Counted from the stretch's first letter, positions 32,548 to 42,300 are shown. The stretch is 64,000 nucleotides of DNA from Dethiobacter alkaliphilus (GCA_016841605.1 JAENYV010000006.1:185544-249543); one strand, 5' to 3'. Notes: generated from the letters alone by a model not told the origin. A program made the numbers and translations.

Positions 32548-33039
32548 TTACCTTATCCTTCTCAATATGATTTCTTCGTGCTTTGTTACTTCGTTTTCTA
32601 TCTTGTCTAATTTCTCTGAATTAAGTTTATGTCCATCAAATAAAGCACCAAGCTTTTGGCCATGGTCGCTTTCCATTTTTATAACGGCTTCTTTGGTAAA
32701 TTTAACCTCGGCTTTAACCTCTACCAGTTCACCTTCCATATTTTCCATTCTAGATTCCATACCGGTTATTTTGGATTCCATGCCGGTCATTCTGGATTCC
32801 ATACCGGTTATTTTGGATTCCATGCCGGTCATTTTGGATTCCATGCCGGTCATTTTGGATTCCATGCCGGTCATTTTGGATTCCATGCCGGTCATTCTGG
32901 ATTCCATACTTTCCATTTTGGATTCCATACCGGTCATTTTGGATTCCATACTAGTCAATTTGGATTCCATACTATTCATTCTGAATTCTATACCGCCTAT
33001 TTTTTGCAGTATTGCCTCTAACAGTTCCCGGTCTTTCAC
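32548..33039 (-). CDS. coiled-coil protein built of 7-residue repeats
   Basis: 163 residues. After a short head (MKDRELLEAILQKIGGIEFR) come about 11 tandem heptads of the type MESKMTG (variants SRM, SKI, ENM), encoded by 21-bp repeats at 32740-32990. The tail KFTKEAVIKMESDHGQKLGA and KLDKIENEVTKHEEIILRRI is non-repetitive and resembles small coiled-coil proteins common in Peptococcaceae. With Met at a and d-like positions, the rod should be a continuous alpha-helical coiled coil. Copy number can vary by slippage without loss of frame. No function known. Confidence 0.75.
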   Translation of the reverse strand: MKDRELLEAILQKIGGIEFRMNSMESKLTSMESKMTGMESKMESMESRMTGMESKMTGMESKMTGMESKMTGMESKITGMESRMTGMESKITGMESRMENMEGELVEVKAEVKFTKEAVIKMESDHGQKLGALFDGHKLNSEKLDKIENEVTKHEEIILRRIR

Positions 33040-33351
33040 TTGAACTTACCCCCAATATAAATTTTAAATTAGTGCTTTCAGCCCAATATTTATTTAGCTT
33101 GTCCCATTCTTTTTTAGACTTATCTATACAAGCAAGCCCCCACTTATGTCTTCCGGTTTAATTTAAAGTTGTTTTTTCAGGCAGAGAATTATTATCCCGC
33201 CCATTAGTAATTATTATAACATATTGTTTGAGATAAGAAAATTAAAAAGATTCAAAAGGACGTTACTGGGATTGAGTCCTAAAAATAGCAAAATGAATGA
33301 AAATATTTCTTTCTGCTAATGATAATTAAAACAATAGAAAGGAGTAATCTG
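33040..33351. other. intergenic, divergent
   Basis: About 310 AT-rich bases between the coiled-coil gene and a small membrane protein gene. No convincing gene or RNA seen. Confidence 0.4.
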
Positions 33352-33519
33352 TTGAGTAGTATACCGATTTTTGCCGGCTTAGGTTGGTTGTGGTTTATAG
33401 CCATGGTCGTTGGATATGTGATCTTCTTGGTGGCGTTTTGGAGAATTATGAAATCCTATGAAGTTATTGCTGAGAAGGTCAAGGAAATAGCTGATAACAT
33501 GAAACTAAAGCATGAATGA
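33352..33519 (+). CDS. small single-span membrane protein
   Basis: 55-residue product from TTG 33352, chosen because AAAGGAG sits seven bases upstream; an ATG in frame at 33319 lacks a site. One hydrophobic helix (WLWFIAMVVGYVIFLVAFW) then a charged amphipathic tail (YEVIAEKVKEIADNM). Not recognised. A terminator follows. Confidence 0.6.
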   Translation: MSSIPIFAGLGWLWFIAMVVGYVIFLVAFWRIMKSYEVIAEKVKEIADNMKLKHE

Positions 33520-33546
33520 GTAAAATTTTTTAATACGATAGTTCAA

Positions 33547-33571
33547 AGTCGCTTTACCGGGCGGCTTTTTT
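33547..33571 (+). terminator. terminator after the small membrane protein
   Basis: AGTCGC / GCGGCT stem (one T-G pair) with loop TTTACCGG, followed by TTTTTT. Confidence 0.7.
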
Positions 33572-33790
33572 AGTATAATCCGGACAATTTTTTGTTACTG
33601 TTTCTTAAAATAAATTTTATGTACAGCATTCCGCAATAATGGCAGGAGTTCTTCTTTATTTAGCGAAGTATTTTATGTGTTTACAGAAAGTTCAAATATT
33701 TATCGTAATATAAAATAGCCGACATACTGTTTACTTTAGAATCTATTTTGCAATATAAATTATAATAATAATCGAAAAGGGGATCTTTAA

Positions 33791-34696
33791 TTGTCGACAA
33801 AAACTTCTAGCTTTGGTGTTTCTAAAAGAGAAGGGCATAATTCTTCACGCTTTTATAATAGTAAATTATATAATAACCATAATTTAAAAAAAGTATCAGA
33901 TAAAACCGAACCCTTACCCTTACCCTTACAACAATGCAACAAAATATACTGTCGTGATTCAAGGGATTTGTCTTTTTTACCGGATAACTGTTTACATTTG
34001 ATGGTTACCTCTCCTCCATATAATGTTGGGAAAGATTATGATAATGATTTATCATTACAAGATTACCTTTCTTTAATTAAGGATGTAATGAAAGAAATTT
34101 TTCGAATATTACTTCCCGGTGGTCGAGCCTGTATTAACGTAGCTAATATCGGAAGAAAACCATATATACCTTTAAATGGTTATATTACGCAGATAATGAT
34201 AGAAATCGGTTTTTTAATGAGAGGAGAAGTTATCTGGAACAAAGCTGCGAGTTCAGGTTCTTCTACTGCCTGGGGTAGCTGGTGTTCTGCCTCAAATCCC
34301 ACGTTGAGAGATGTTCATGAATATATTATGATTTTTTCAAAAGAGTCTTTTTCCCGAACAAAAGGAAAAAAAGACAAAACCAAAAAAACGAGTACTATTA
34401 ATAAAGATGAGTTTCTCAAATTTACTAAAAGTGTTTGGTCATTTAATACTGAATCAGCAAAAAGGGTAAAACACCCTGCTCCCTACCCGGTCGAATTACC
34501 TTACAGGTTGATACAGTTATATTCTTTTAAAGATGATATAATAATTGATCCTTTCTGTGGTAGTGGAACATCTTGTATTGCTGCTCTCAAAAGCAACAGA
34601 AATTATATTGGGATTGACAATAACCAAGAATATGTTAAAAACTCTATTAATAGAGTTAAGAATTATCTTGAACTTGGAGAAGATGTTTTGGCGTAA
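33791..34696 (+). CDS. orphan DNA methyltransferase (N4-cytosine/N6-adenine, beta type)
   Basis: 301 residues, TTG start after AAAAGGGG. Belongs to the N6_N4_Mtase family: catalytic motif IV VTSPPYNVGKDYD near residue 75 precedes the cofactor motif I IIDPFCGSGTSCIAAL near 258, the order that defines beta-class enzymes; final GIDNNQEYVKNSINR. SPPY rather than DPPY favours N4-cytosine methylation, but this cannot be settled by motif. No restriction endonuclease or specificity gene is adjacent, so it is an orphan or regulatory methylase. An odd Lys/Thr-rich insert (KGKKDKTKKTST) lies at about 195-206. Lower GC than the molybdenum enzyme genes that follow, perhaps acquired with the neighbouring element. 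Confidence 0.85.
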   Translation: MSTKTSSFGVSKREGHNSSRFYNSKLYNNHNLKKVSDKTEPLPLPLQQCNKIYCRDSRDLSFLPDNCLHLMVTSPPYNVGKDYDNDLSLQDYLSLIKDVMKEIFRILLPGGRACINVANIGRKPYIPLNGYITQIMIEIGFLMRGEVIWNKAASSGSSTAWGSWCSASNPTLRDVHEYIMIFSKESFSRTKGKKDKTKKTSTINKDEFLKFTKSVWSFNTESAKRVKHPAPYPVELPYRLIQLYSFKDDIIIDPFCGSGTSCIAALKSNRNYIGIDNNQEYVKNSINRVKNYLELGEDVLA

Positions 34697-34741
34697 GCAT
34701 ATTTAGAGAGGAATATAATTTTTTTTCAAGGAGGGACTATT

Positions 34742-35266
34742 ATGACATCAATACCCAAAAAGCACCCCCCCCACACACTCTCTCTCACCGTTAACGGTGA
34801 GACTCACTCATTCATACTGGGAAAGGGCCCCAACGAGGTCTCTCCCTCGCACACTTTAGCGCAGACCCTCAGAGAGAAATTAGGGTTGACAGGCACTAAG
34901 ATTTCCTGTGATCGCGGTGCCTGCGGATCCTGTACTGTGTTGCTGAACGGGAAAGCAGTCTTTTCATGCATGCTTTTAACCGTGGAATGTGAAGGGAAGG
35001 AAATTACCACCATTGAAGGCCTGAGTGATCCCAAAACCGGCAACCTTGATCCCCTCCAGCAATCTTTTATCGACCATACGGCTTTCCAGTGCGGCTTCTG
35101 TACACCGGGAATTATTATGAGCACCAAGGCCCTCCTTAATACGAACCCATCTCCCACAGTGGACGAGGTGAAAGAAGCTCTTTCAGGAAACTTTTGCCGG
35201 TGTATTAGCCATTATCACGTTCTGGACGCCGTAATGGACGTAGTTAAAAAGGAGGGTAATCAATGA
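34742..35266 (+). CDS. molybdenum hydroxylase small subunit, (2Fe-2S)2
   Basis: 174-residue electron-transfer subunit of the xanthine dehydrogenase family. N-terminal plant-type [2Fe-2S] ligands in CDRGACGSCTVLLNG with a further Cys in SCMLLTVE, and the C-terminal [2Fe-2S] ligands in QCGFCTPGIIMS and GNFCRCISHYHVLDA. Good AAGGAGGG site. The stop overlaps the start of the large subunit (ATGA), so the subunits are translationally coupled. Closest in gene size and order to 4-hydroxybenzoyl-CoA reductase gamma and related enzymes; see the medium subunit for the reason. Confidence 0.9.
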   Translation: MTSIPKKHPPHTLSLTVNGETHSFILGKGPNEVSPSHTLAQTLREKLGLTGTKISCDRGACGSCTVLLNGKAVFSCMLLTVECEGKEITTIEGLSDPKTGNLDPLQQSFIDHTAFQCGFCTPGIIMSTKALLNTNPSPTVDEVKEALSGNFCRCISHYHVLDAVMDVVKKEGNQ

Positions 35267-37551
35267 CGGATTACCGCTTTATCGGCAAATCCACTCCCCG
35301 GAAGGATGCTCGCGACATCGTTACAGGGAAGATAAAGTTTATCAATGATGTTACTATCCCCAATATGCTTTACGGCAAGGTCCTTAGAAGTCCCTTTCCC
35401 CATGCCCTGATCAAAAATATAGATACTGCTGAGGCCATGCGCATCCCCGGTGTGGAGGCAGTTCTCACTCATAAAGATGTCCCGGAGTGGATGGGGGGTG
35501 CATCACCCCTTCACGTCCGCATTCTCGACAATAAAGTCCGTTATGTTGGTGACGGTGTAGCCCTTGTTGCGGCTGAGACGGAGGATATCTGCGAAGAAGC
35601 CCTCCGCCTGATCAGGGTCGAGTACGAACCTCTCCCCGCTGTCTATGATGTGGAAGAGGCTTTGCAACCCGAAGCCCCCCGCTTATATGACATGTTCCCC
35701 GGCAATCTGATGCCGCCGGAAAACCGCATCTTCGGACCCCATACCCTCCAGGAGGTTGTTATCGGTGATGTGGACAAGGGACTGGAAGAGGCTGATTTTA
35801 TTATTGAAGGATACTGCACTTATGAAAATATTCCCAATCCAATGCCCCCGGAACCTCCCGGTGTGATTGCAGCATGGGAAGGATCGGATACCTTAACAGT
35901 GTGGTCGGCTTCCCAGGGTCCCCATATGTTTAAAGTCGCTCTGCAAAAGCGAATGGGTTCAATCAATTTACAGTCCATCGGAAGTCCCGTTGGAGCGAGC
36001 TATGGTTCAAAGTTTATGTCCTGGCAGTATGTTTTGCCTGCTGCCGCGCTTGCGAAGGCCACAGGCCGTCCGGTTAAGTTCTGTTACGGGAAGGCGGAAC
36101 ACCTGGCAGCTTTTACAGTCCGGCTGGGATCTCGTATTTATGGAAAAGTAGGTATGAAAAAGGACGGAACTGTAACGTTCGTGTCGGGGGATTGGTTGGT
36201 AAATACGGGTGCCTTTTCCGAAACGGCCCAGGCTATGGTTGCTGTGGGCTGCGGAGAGGCGCAGCTTATGCTCAGGTGTCGCAACTGGAATCTCAAACCC
36301 AAAGTGGTATGCACAAACAGGACGGCTTCAGGCCAGATCCGGGGTTTCGGCGGTCAGGAACTAAAATGTGCGTTGACGCCCATCATTACTATGGGAATGG
36401 AGAAAGCCGGCCTTGATCCCGTTGATTTTTTTAAAAAAAACTATGTAAAACCGGGTGAAGACTTTTACTGGCGTGACGGAATCCGCTGGGTATGCAGAGG
36501 TATAGATTTTTCGGCCGCGATCGATCGGGGAGCGGAGACATTCGGCTGGAAGGAAAAATGGAAGGGATGGCTTATCCCTACATCCGTCAAAGGTGCAAAG
36601 AGGAGAGGCGTAGGGGTTGGTGTTCATGGAAATGCCGATGTCGGAGAGGATGTATCCGAGGCATTTGTGCGACTTGATCCCAATGGCACGGCAACAATCT
36701 ATTCAGGCCTGGCTGAACACGGCACAGGTCAGCGAAGCAGCATTTGTAAGATGGTGGCTGAAATATTGCAGCTTCCCCTTGAGCGGGTCTCCGTTACACC
36801 GACAGATTCACGGGTTAACCCCTTTGAGCTTGGACCCGTCGGTTCCAGAGGGACCTATGCCATCGGAAGTGCGGTGATAGCCGCGGCCGAAGATGCGAAA
36901 AGACAACTGTTTGAACGAATGGCTCAAAAGTTTAATGTGCTGCCGGAAGAACTGGAAACAAAGGACGGAACGGTTTATGTAAAAGGAAGAACCGAAACGA
37001 AAATCCCGTGGATCAAAGGGATGGGCTATGACTCCACCTGCATGGGCCATGGCCGTTTTGAGCCCGATTTCAGTCAGCCCAACTTTATGATGATCTTCAC
37101 CGAAGTGGAAGTCGATACCGGAACAGGTAAGGTCGAACTCATCCGGGTAGTCGGTGCGACTGATGTCGGGCAGGTAATCGATCCTCTTTCCCTGACAAAT
37201 CAGCTCAATGGGTGCCTGGGTTCCGCGGGTATTGATAGCGCGCTCTTTGAAGAGACGGTCTTCGATACGCGGCTTGGACGGATCATGAACCCCAACATGA
37301 TCGACTACAAGTGGCGTACCTTTTCTGAACTCCCCGAAATGGAACATGTAATCCTGGAAACACCCTTTCCCAGTCATCGCTTCCACGCCATCGGCGTAGG
37401 TGAGATTACCCCGTCCCCCGGCCCGTCTGCTGTCCTCATGGCCGTATCCAATGCGATCGGGGTGCGAATGAATGATTACCCGCTCACACCCGATAAGGTT
37501 TTACGAGCCTTAAAGAAGATAGCTACGACAAAGAGGAGGGGGAAAAGATGA
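35263..37551 (+). CDS. molybdenum hydroxylase large (Mo-binding) subunit
   Basis: 762-residue catalytic subunit. N-terminal aldehyde oxidase/xanthine dehydrogenase a/b hammerhead (GKSTPRKDARDIVTGKIKFI), then the Mo-cofactor domain: SQGPHMFKVALQKRM, ASGQIRGFGGQELKCAL near residue 350, HGTGQRSSICKMVAEIL, GSRGTYAIGSAVIAAAED and the active-site Glu in IGVGEITPSPGPSAVL near the C-terminus. Hydroxylates or reductively dehydroxylates an organic substrate at the Mo centre. In size it matches the 4-hydroxybenzoyl-CoA reductase alpha subunit, but the substrate pocket cannot be judged by eye. Needs the Mo cofactor; mobB is at 24.6 kb. The stop overlaps the start of the medium subunit. Confidence 0.9.
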   Translation: MTDYRFIGKSTPRKDARDIVTGKIKFINDVTIPNMLYGKVLRSPFPHALIKNIDTAEAMRIPGVEAVLTHKDVPEWMGGASPLHVRILDNKVRYVGDGVALVAAETEDICEEALRLIRVEYEPLPAVYDVEEALQPEAPRLYDMFPGNLMPPENRIFGPHTLQEVVIGDVDKGLEEADFIIEGYCTYENIPNPMPPEPPGVIAAWEGSDTLTVWSASQGPHMFKVALQKRMGSINLQSIGSPVGASYGSKFMSWQYVLPAAALAKATGRPVKFCYGKAEHLAAFTVRLGSRIYGKVGMKKDGTVTFVSGDWLVNTGAFSETAQAMVAVGCGEAQLMLRCRNWNLKPKVVCTNRTASGQIRGFGGQELKCALTPIITMGMEKAGLDPVDFFKKNYVKPGEDFYWRDGIRWVCRGIDFSAAIDRGAETFGWKEKWKGWLIPTSVKGAKRRGVGVGVHGNADVGEDVSEAFVRLDPNGTATIYSGLAEHGTGQRSSICKMVAEILQLPLERVSVTPTDSRVNPFELGPVGSRGTYAIGSAVIAAAEDAKRQLFERMAQKFNVLPEELETKDGTVYVKGRTETKIPWIKGMGYDSTCMGHGRFEPDFSQPNFMMIFTEVEVDTGTGKVELIRVVGATDVGQVIDPLSLTNQLNGCLGSAGIDSALFEETVFDTRLGRIMNPNMIDYKWRTFSELPEMEHVILETPFPSHRFHAIGVGEITPSPGPSAVLMAVSNAIGVRMNDYPLTPDKVLRALKKIATTKRRGKR

Positions 37552-38525
37552 AATCCTTTGTCCATTTTAATACCCGGTCGGTAGATGAGGCGATCCATCT
37601 GCTCAAGAAATATGAAGGAAAGGCCAAAATCAATGCAGGGGGAACAGACCTACTCGGCGTCCTGAAGGACCGTATCCTCCCTGAGTATCCTGAAGCGATT
37701 ATCAACATTAAAACGATTCCCGGTCTCAGTATGATCGAAGATGGCGAAGAGAAAATACTTATCGGTGCGTTAACTACCCTCGCGGATATTATTAACTCTT
37801 CCCTTATTGAAAAGACCTTTCCCCTGCTCAAAGAGGCGGCATTATCTGTCGCCTCTCCACAGATCCGAAATGTGGCAACCATCGGCGGTAACCTCTGCCA
37901 GGATACCCGTTGCTGGTACTATCGCTATCCCGATGGGATCGGCGGAAGGATCAATTGCTTTCGGAAAGGTGGAAAGACCTGCCCTGCCGTTTCCGGAGAA
38001 AATCAATATCACGCCGTCATTGGGGCAAAGAAGTGCTACGCCGTCTGTCCCTCCGATCTGGCAGTGGCCCTGACAGCCCTTGGTGCGAATCTTACCATAG
38101 CAGGTCAAAAGGGTGTCCGTACTATTCCTGTGGAGGAATTTTACCATCCCTTGGGAAATACACTCAGTCCTGATGAGATGATTACGGCGATTCATATCCC
38201 GAAGCCTTTTCCCGTCGCCAGGCAGACCTTCCATAAGTTTACTCTCAGAAAGCCGATCGACTTTGCGGTTGTCAGTGTATCTTCGCTCATCTTCCTTGAC
38301 CAAGAAATTTGTACAAGTAGCCGTATTGTCCTGGGAGCGGTTGCCTCAGCCCCTTTCCGTGCATATAAGGCGGAGGAATTTCTGAAAGAGAAAAAACTGT
38401 CCGCAAAGACTGCCGAAGAGGCAGCAAGGCTTGCACTGGACGGGTCAAAACCCCTGGCAAAAAATGCATATAAAGTTGAAATTGCGAAGACACTGGTGAA
38501 AAGAGCGGTGCAGGGAACTGAATGA
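37548..38525 (+). CDS. molybdenum hydroxylase medium (FAD) subunit with extra Fe-S loop
   Basis: 325-residue FAD subunit. FAD-binding blocks NAGGTDLLGVLKDRI near residue 30 and QIRNVATIGGNLCQDTRC near 105-122. Directly after this lies an insert with several Cys: TRCWYYRYP, INCFRKGGKTCPA and KKCYAVCPSDLAVAL. In 4-hydroxybenzoyl-CoA reductase the beta subunit binds an extra [4Fe-4S] cluster through such an insert, which permits low-potential reduction. Its presence and the 325-residue length (HcrB about 324) favour an HCR-type enzyme over xanthine dehydrogenase. Aromatic-acid metabolism in a syntrophic anaerobe is a reasonable inference; the substrate itself is unproven, and no CoA ligase gene is adjacent. 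Confidence 0.88.
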   Translation: MKSFVHFNTRSVDEAIHLLKKYEGKAKINAGGTDLLGVLKDRILPEYPEAIINIKTIPGLSMIEDGEEKILIGALTTLADIINSSLIEKTFPLLKEAALSVASPQIRNVATIGGNLCQDTRCWYYRYPDGIGGRINCFRKGGKTCPAVSGENQYHAVIGAKKCYAVCPSDLAVALTALGANLTIAGQKGVRTIPVEEFYHPLGNTLSPDEMITAIHIPKPFPVARQTFHKFTLRKPIDFAVVSVSSLIFLDQEICTSSRIVLGAVASAPFRAYKAEEFLKEKKLSAKTAEEAARLALDGSKPLAKNAYKVEIAKTLVKRAVQGTE

Positions 38526-38613
38526 TGCTTCTCCTTCGCAATCCATTAAAAAAAATTCTTAATAATCCAAAGAATTAGCGAAGTTAAGCGGTTTTAAATA
38601 GTTTTTTCGGCTC

Positions 38614-38642
38614 TTTCTTTTGCTTTAAAAGTATTATATAAT
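38614..38642 (+). promoter_or_regulatory. possible promoter before the cobalamin riboswitches
   Basis: TATAAT at 38637-38642 is an excellent -10, about 40 bases before the first riboswitch; the matching -35 (TTTCTT, 38614-38619) is poor. Confidence 0.4.
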
Positions 38643-38682
38643 TGGAATACAATTATCAGGATTAATTACAATTAAATAGTAG

Positions 38683-38853
38683 TGTTCCGGGTTTCCCCGT
38701 CAACAGAAGGGGATAAAAGGGAACCAGGTGGAAATCCTGGACGGTCGCGCCACTGTAAGCGGTGAGCCGGTCATAAATAAACCACCGAGCTTTTTAAGCT
38801 CGGGAAGGAAGTGGCCGGTATTGAACCGCAAGTCAGGAGACCTGCCCGGTACA
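38683..38853 (+). promoter_or_regulatory. cobalamin riboswitch 1
   Basis: B12-sensing aptamer on the plus strand. Conserved pieces in order: GGGAACCAGGTGGAAATCCTGG, the core CGGTCGCGCCACTGTAAGC, and AGTCAGGAGACCTGCC (B12 box). The closing stem pairs TGTTCCGGG (38683) with CCCGGTACA (38853). A terminator follows at 38930, so this copy probably turns off transcription when a corrinoid binds. Confidence 0.93.
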
Positions 38854-38929
38854 TTGCATTTTCACCCTTCGCGAAAAAGGGAAGAAATGCGCTTGAAATG
38901 GTTTATTTGTTGGACAAACCAAAAACAGG

Positions 38930-38965
38930 CCCCGGACCTTCCTCAAGAAGGTTTCGGGGGTTTTT
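38930..38965 (+). terminator. terminator, expression platform of riboswitch 1
   Basis: CCCCGGACCTTC pairs with GAAGGTTTCGGGG (one bulge) around CTCAA, followed by TTTTT. It lies between the two riboswitches. Confidence 0.85.
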
Positions 38966-39038
38966 ATTTTTCAGGATAAAGCTCTGCTATCTATTTTACT
39001 GAGCAGCCGTTGAGAATTTAAAATCTCTAAATGCGTTT

Positions 39039-39199
39039 TGGACAGGTTCCTATTTTGGGATGAAAAGGGAAGCCGGTTAAAAGCCGGCGCGGTCCCGCCA
39101 CTGTAAGGGGAAACCGCTTTTTACTCTTTATGGCCACTGACTTCTGTTGGGAAGGTTTAAAAGCGGTGATGATTCCGAGCCAGGAGACCTGCCTGTTCA
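39039..39199 (+). promoter_or_regulatory. cobalamin riboswitch 2
   Basis: Second B12 aptamer, about 185 bases after the first: GGGAAGCCGGTTAAAAGCCGG, core GCGGTCCCGCCACTGTAAG and GAGCCAGGAGACCTGCC. Closing stem TGGACAGG (39039) with CCTGTTCA (39199). No clear U-tract terminator follows before the TTG start at 39333; a weak pairing near 39285-39315 lies just ahead of the ribosome site AAGGGAGG, so translational control is possible. Confidence 0.93.
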
Positions 39200-39332
39200 G
39201 ATTACTACTCCCCACGGGTAATGGGAAGGTAGGTGTTGTTGATGGAAAATAAAACGAGACATTTGTGACTTCGTTTATCTCTGTTTAAGCCTGGATCCTG
39301 AAAAAATAAAGGCTAAGGGAGGTTGAAGGATT

Positions 39333-42300
39333 TTGAAGACATACAGAGTAAATGCGCGCAATCCGCGCAAATTATTTAGTTTTCTCTTGACACTAGTACT
39401 TTCTGTTGTTACTCTTGTTTTTCCTTCGGGGAGTTCCCTCAGAGCAGAAGAGGGACTGACTGTTGCTAATGCATTAGATGAAGTGGTGAGTTACTATCAA
39501 GAAGGCAAAACGGAGCTTAATCACTGGGAGGAGCTGGTCGCTCTCCGGACTGCGGGGGTTGATCTGCATGACGGTTCCTGGCAATTACCGGCGTGGGGTT
39601 CCTCGGCTACAGAGGATGCGGGCTATATTTTGGGTCTGCTTGCCAGGGGTGATGATCCGGGTTGTGCATGGTCGGAACAAAGAAATTTGTTGACCGAACT
39701 GGCCAATAAGCAGCAGGAAGACGGCTCATTCGGAGGGAGCCTTAATAACACCGTTTGGGCCATGATCGCCCTGGATAAGGCCGGCGGTGCTTACGATACG
39801 GAAAAAGCAGTGGAATATCTGCTCTCCCGGCAAGATACAAGCGGCGGTTTCGGTTTTTGGGGCGGTCCTGAACCGGACGATACAGGTATGGCGCTGCAGG
39901 CATTGAGCAATCACCGGGAGAAGGATGGAGTAAATGAAGCAGTATACAGCTCCCTTGACTACCTGACAAGCATACAGCTGCCTTCAGCCGGCTTTGCCAG
40001 CTGGGGGACGGAGAATGCCAACAGCATCGCCACGGTTATTTCCGGTCTGACGGCTGTCAATGAAGATCTTGCTGACGCCGGGTGGGTTAAAGGCGGGAAG
40101 ACCATGATTGATGCCCTGCTGACGTTTAAGCTTGACGACGACTCTTTTTATTATGCCATTACCGACTGGAGCCCGGAAGCGGTAACAGATGATATGGCCA
40201 CCCGCCAGGCCCTGAAAGCCCTGGCAGATCTGGCAGCCGCGGGCTACGGTGATCTTGTTCTAACCGATGGGGTCAGTACGCCTGTAGATATACGGAACAG
40301 TGTAATTAATTACTTCAGAGAAAGCAAAACGGAGCTTGATCACTGGGAGGAGCTGGTTGCTCTCCGGACTGCGGAAGTTGATCTGCATGACGGCTCCTGG
40401 CAATTACCGGCGTGGGGTTCCTCGGCCACAGAGGATGCGGGCTATATTTTGGGTCTGCTTGCCAGGGGTGATGACCCGGGTTGTGCATGGTCGGAACAAA
40501 GAAATTTATTAACCGAACTGATCAACAAGCAGCAGGAAGACGGCTCATTTGAAGGAAGCCTTAATAATACCGTTTGGGCCATAATCGCCCTTGATAAGGC
40601 CGGCGGTGTTTACGATGCGGAAAAAGCAGTAGAATATCTGCTCTCCGAGCAAGACACCAGCGGCGGTTTCGGTTTTTGGGGCGGTTCTGAACCGGACGAT
40701 ACGGGTATGGCTCTGCAGGCATTGAGTAATCACCGGGAGAAGGAGGGGGTAAATGAAGCAGTATACGACTCCCTTGACTACCTGGCAAACATACAACTGG
40801 CTTCAGCCGGCTTTGCCAGCTGGGGGACGGAGAATGCCAACAGCATTGCCACGGTTATTTCCGGTCTGACGGCTGTTAATGAAGATCTTACTGACGCCGG
40901 GTGGGTTAAAGGCGGAAAAACTATGGTTGATGCCCTGCTAACGTTTAAGCTTGACGACGACTCTTTTTATTATGCCATTACCGACTGGAGCCCGGAAGCG
41001 GTAACAGATGATATGGCCACCCGCCAGGCCCTGAAAGCCCTGGCAGATCTGGTAGCTGCAGGCTACGGTGATGTTCTGTTATATGAGCAAGTTGCCGTAC
41101 CCGTGGCAACTCCCCAAGCAGGCCAGGTGGATCGGGGCACTTCGGTATCTTTAAGCTCAGCTACCCCGGGGGCAACGATTTATTATACAACGGACGGCAG
41201 TATTCCTACTACGGACAGTTCCGCATATGCTGTGCCTCTGATCATCAGCGATGATTTGACAATTAATGCTATCGCGGTAAAAGAAAATATGCATGACAGT
41301 AATGCGGTTACTTTCAACTATACAATCAGAGGAACCGGCGGCTCTCCTCCTGAGACTATTACCGTGTCTGTTTCTATAATCGGAAAAAACGCGATCCACT
41401 TTAATGGAAATGTTATTGTATCCAATGAGAGAGCAAATGCATTGGAAGCGTTGAAAATGACGGGAATTTCCTATCAAACACGTGATAATGATGCCTATGT
41501 TCTGCAAATTGCCGGAGAAAGGGAAGACCTGGCTACAACAGCCGGGTGGAAGTATAAGGTTAATAATATTGAACCGGGTACTGCTGCCAAGAACTATTCC
41601 ATAAAAAATGGAGATAATGTCGTCTGGTTCTGGGTTGATGATGTCTCTCAGAACGGCGGAGGTTCTGTTACCGAAAATCCGGATTCTAATACTGAAATTA
41701 ACAATATCGGTCTGACCGCTGAAAATTTTTCGGATATAATGGCCCAAACAATGAGCGGTATTAAACAATTAAGAGAGATGTTTCAATCGGAAGTATGCGG
41801 ATTCCCTGTGGAAATTACGGTCGGGAAAGTTGTTGTTGTTAGCCGGGAAGAAGCCATGCCTGATGAAGAAAAGGAAGAACTGCGCAGGCTGCTGGACAAA
41901 AATTTTGTCAACATCCGCCGGCAGGTAATGCAGGGAGGAGATGCCCTTGTTAACGATGAAACAAACGAAATAACTCTGAAGGTGGGCGCGGGTGCTCTGC
42001 CGGAAAGTAAGGATATCACCGTGGATGAAGTTGAAACGGATGCGGCAGATATTATATCAACCCACAACAATGTTTCACCTTTGTATCGTTTTGGCCCTGA
42101 AGGCACTGTCTTTGCGGAACCTGTTCTTCTTTCCATTCGCCTGGCAATTCCTGCTGATATTGCTCCCGAAGATCTGGTGCTGGCCTGGTTTGATGAGGAG
42201 CGGCAGCAATGGTTTGCCCTCCCTACGGTGGTGGATCTTGCCCGGGGTTTTATCAGCGCGGAGATATCTCATTTTACAGACTTTGCTGTGCTGGTCAGGA

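Noticed and set aside
32740..32990. CRISPR array
   Set aside because: Units are contiguous 21-bp coding repeats without spacers or cas genes.
32567..33043. Plus-strand frame opposite the heptad-repeat protein
   Set aside because: It is the mirror of the 21-bp repeats (ILDSIPV units), has no ribosome site, and the minus-strand product has a non-repetitive conserved tail.
38728..38979. Short reading frames between the two cobalamin riboswitches
   Set aside because: They overlap the aptamer and its terminator and lack ribosome sites.
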